Shown here: positions 63,231 through 64,000 of the stretch, piece by piece | Numbering within the stretch: the stretch's first letter is position 1 | How the letters are laid out: each line of letters opens with the position of its first letter | Source of the DNA: UBA1723 sp045641625 | GTDB taxonomy: Bacteria > Bacteroidota > Bacteroidia > Bacteroidales > Paludibacteraceae | Length of the DNA stretch: 64,000 bases | Direction of reading: 5' to 3' | NCBI GenBank assembly: GCA_045641625.1 | Contig: JAZUHH010000081.1 | Span: 62,001-126,000 of the forward strand | Position numbers and translations under genes: made by a program | The notes under the pieces: model-generated | Seen by the model: the letters and a program-made list of their open reading frames with translations, nothing else | What the model was told of the DNA's origin: nothing | The model's database searches: none

Positions 63231-63661
63231 TGATTCTCTTTCATTTTTAATGCTATATAGATAGGGAGCATTCACCCCTTTTGTATTTCTCTTGCCGGTT
63301 TCTACAGATATAAACAAACACTTTTCATTTGTTTTCTCATATTGTTGGAGAAAAGTTATCAACAATTGTGTTTGTCTTTTAGAAAATTATTTAACATTTT
63401 GGTATTTAAGGATTTATATTTCGTTTTATTGCTTGGGGAAATGTAAAATACCTGTGCTTTTGTTGATAATGTTGATAAGTAAATGCTGAAGTTTAATAAG
63501 TTATTATTTATTAAGTGTTTCCGTTTGCAATAATTTGATTATCTTTGCAAATTAGTAAATCATGTTAATCTTATCATTTTTTGGTAGGGTAGTAGTTACA
63601 ATATTAGAAAAATGGATTAGTAAACTGATACATAGCGTGTTAGTTTAAAAGAAAATATAGT
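63231..63661 (+). promoter_or_regulatory. 431-bp intergenic region with repeated TTATCAACA motifs and a -7 element
   Basis: No gene is recognised. TTATCAACAA (63356-63365) is repeated inverted as TTGTTGATAA (63460-63469), and TGTTGATAA occurs again in tandem (63470-63478). A -7 element TATCTTTG (63540-63547) lies 115 nt before the next start codon. The motif differs by one base from the DnaA box TTATCCACA, but no further origin features are seen. Confidence 0.4.
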
Positions 63662-64000
63662 ATGGATTTAACAAAGGCTAAAAAAAGTGTTTCCTCTCAG
63701 CTAAAGCATTTAATACTAGTTGCTTTATTATCGTTTGTGTCTGTATGCGATGTGTTCGCTATTACAGGAAAAGGAACTAAGACAGACCCGTATAAAATTG
63801 AGACTCTCGCTGATTTGAACACATTCAGGGGCGCATGTTCTTCATCTTCCTACATATACGCAGAACTTGTTGCTGATTTGGAACTCAAGACAAATTTGCA
63901 GAACACTTGTCCTATAGGTGGATTTACAGGAAACAGCATCGGATGGAATTATAATGCTACCAAAGTTTTTTGTGGAGAATTCAATGGAAACGGACACTCT
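63662..64000 (+). CDS. Large secreted surface protein, N-terminal part (partial)
   Basis: The frame opens with an ATG at 63662 and runs off the window end, giving 113 residues. An N-terminal signal (hydrophobic stretch about 17-36, ending VFAI) is followed by GKGTKTDPYKIETLADLNTF, then a strand-rich region with CPIGGFTGNS and GEFNGNGHS. This is the usual opening of Bacteroidota and Firmicutes surface proteins with GLUG-type or right-handed beta-helix repeats. The full protein probably has many repeats and a C-terminal sorting domain beyond the window. Confidence 0.7.
   Translation, partial: MDLTKAKKSVSSQLKHLILVALLSFVSVCDVFAITGKGTKTDPYKIETLADLNTFRGACSSSSYIYAELVADLELKTNLQNTCPIGGFTGNSIGWNYNATKVFCGEFNGNGHS

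Noticed and set aside
63231..63661. Replication origin
   Set aside because: The motifs are not exact DnaA boxes, no dnaA/dnaN-type neighbours are present, and GC skew could not be computed here.

Overview
The window is a stretch of chromosome from a member of the Bacteroidota, most likely the order Bacteroidales (a Bacteroides/Prevotella-like gut lineage; genus not resolved). The reasons are Bacteroidota-type promoters (TTTG about 20 nt before TAnnTTTG), weak or absent Shine-Dalgarno sequences, a UpxY-type antiterminator heading the capsule locus, a DUF3822-rsmD pair, a GGGtGRT protein, and outer-membrane and lipoprotein families typical of the phylum. No rRNA, tRNA, complete insertion sequence or CRISPR array was seen.

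Layout. 1-7036: end of leuS, a SPOR-domain protein, a secreted unknown, folE, mutS2 and a very strongly codon-biased pair (Fe-S scaffold-like protein plus GGGtGRT protein). 7057-7407: a lone reverse-strand unknown. 7605-17184: a long collinear run nusB-yajC-ybbR-coaE-dxs-rhodanese-hisH-hisF, then a C45-type hydrolase with a C-terminal helical tail and a PaaK-like adenylate-forming enzyme. 17319-24456: a MORN-repeat protein, a TSCPD protein, a lipoprotein, a small reverse-strand transcription unit, a reverse-strand unknown and a RecD/Pif1-like helicase, then an unknown, DUF3822, rsmD, chorismate mutase and folB.

24457-56171 is one large surface-polysaccharide locus. It opens with a long leader and upxY, followed by wza-like export protein, Wzc-type BY-kinase, its PHP phosphatase, galE, a vapBC-like pair with frameshifted toxin, the initiating glycosyl-phosphate transferase and rmlB. 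Next come two decayed genes (a wecE-like aminotransferase and a four-helix-bundle protein) and rmlA. Then follow Wzx, a surface esterase whose reading frame is broken at a G7 tract, a nitroreductase, an acetyltransferase, Wzy, two pyruvyl transferases, five glycosyltransferases, a DUF1919 protein, an FrhB-like protein and a nucleotidyltransferase. The locus ends with gmd and fcl (GDP-L-fucose), which are separated by a GxxExxY cassette between 23-bp direct repeats. A strong terminator closes it. Composition changes along the locus suggest mosaic assembly.

56244-63230: two tandem outer-membrane barrel proteins with OmpA-like ends, surE, a small membrane protein, lpxB, a 58-residue cysteine-containing lipoprotein and a MauE/DoxX-thioredoxin fusion. 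The window ends in the 5' part of a large secreted surface protein.

No single gene set can be called a proven new system. The best leads are the palindrome enclosing the gmd promoter, the poly-G tracts in two capsule genes, the TTAGCAA cluster before upxY, the small reverse transcription unit at 18601-18887, the C45 hydrolase/ligase pair, and the small cysteine lipoprotein paired with a redox membrane protein.
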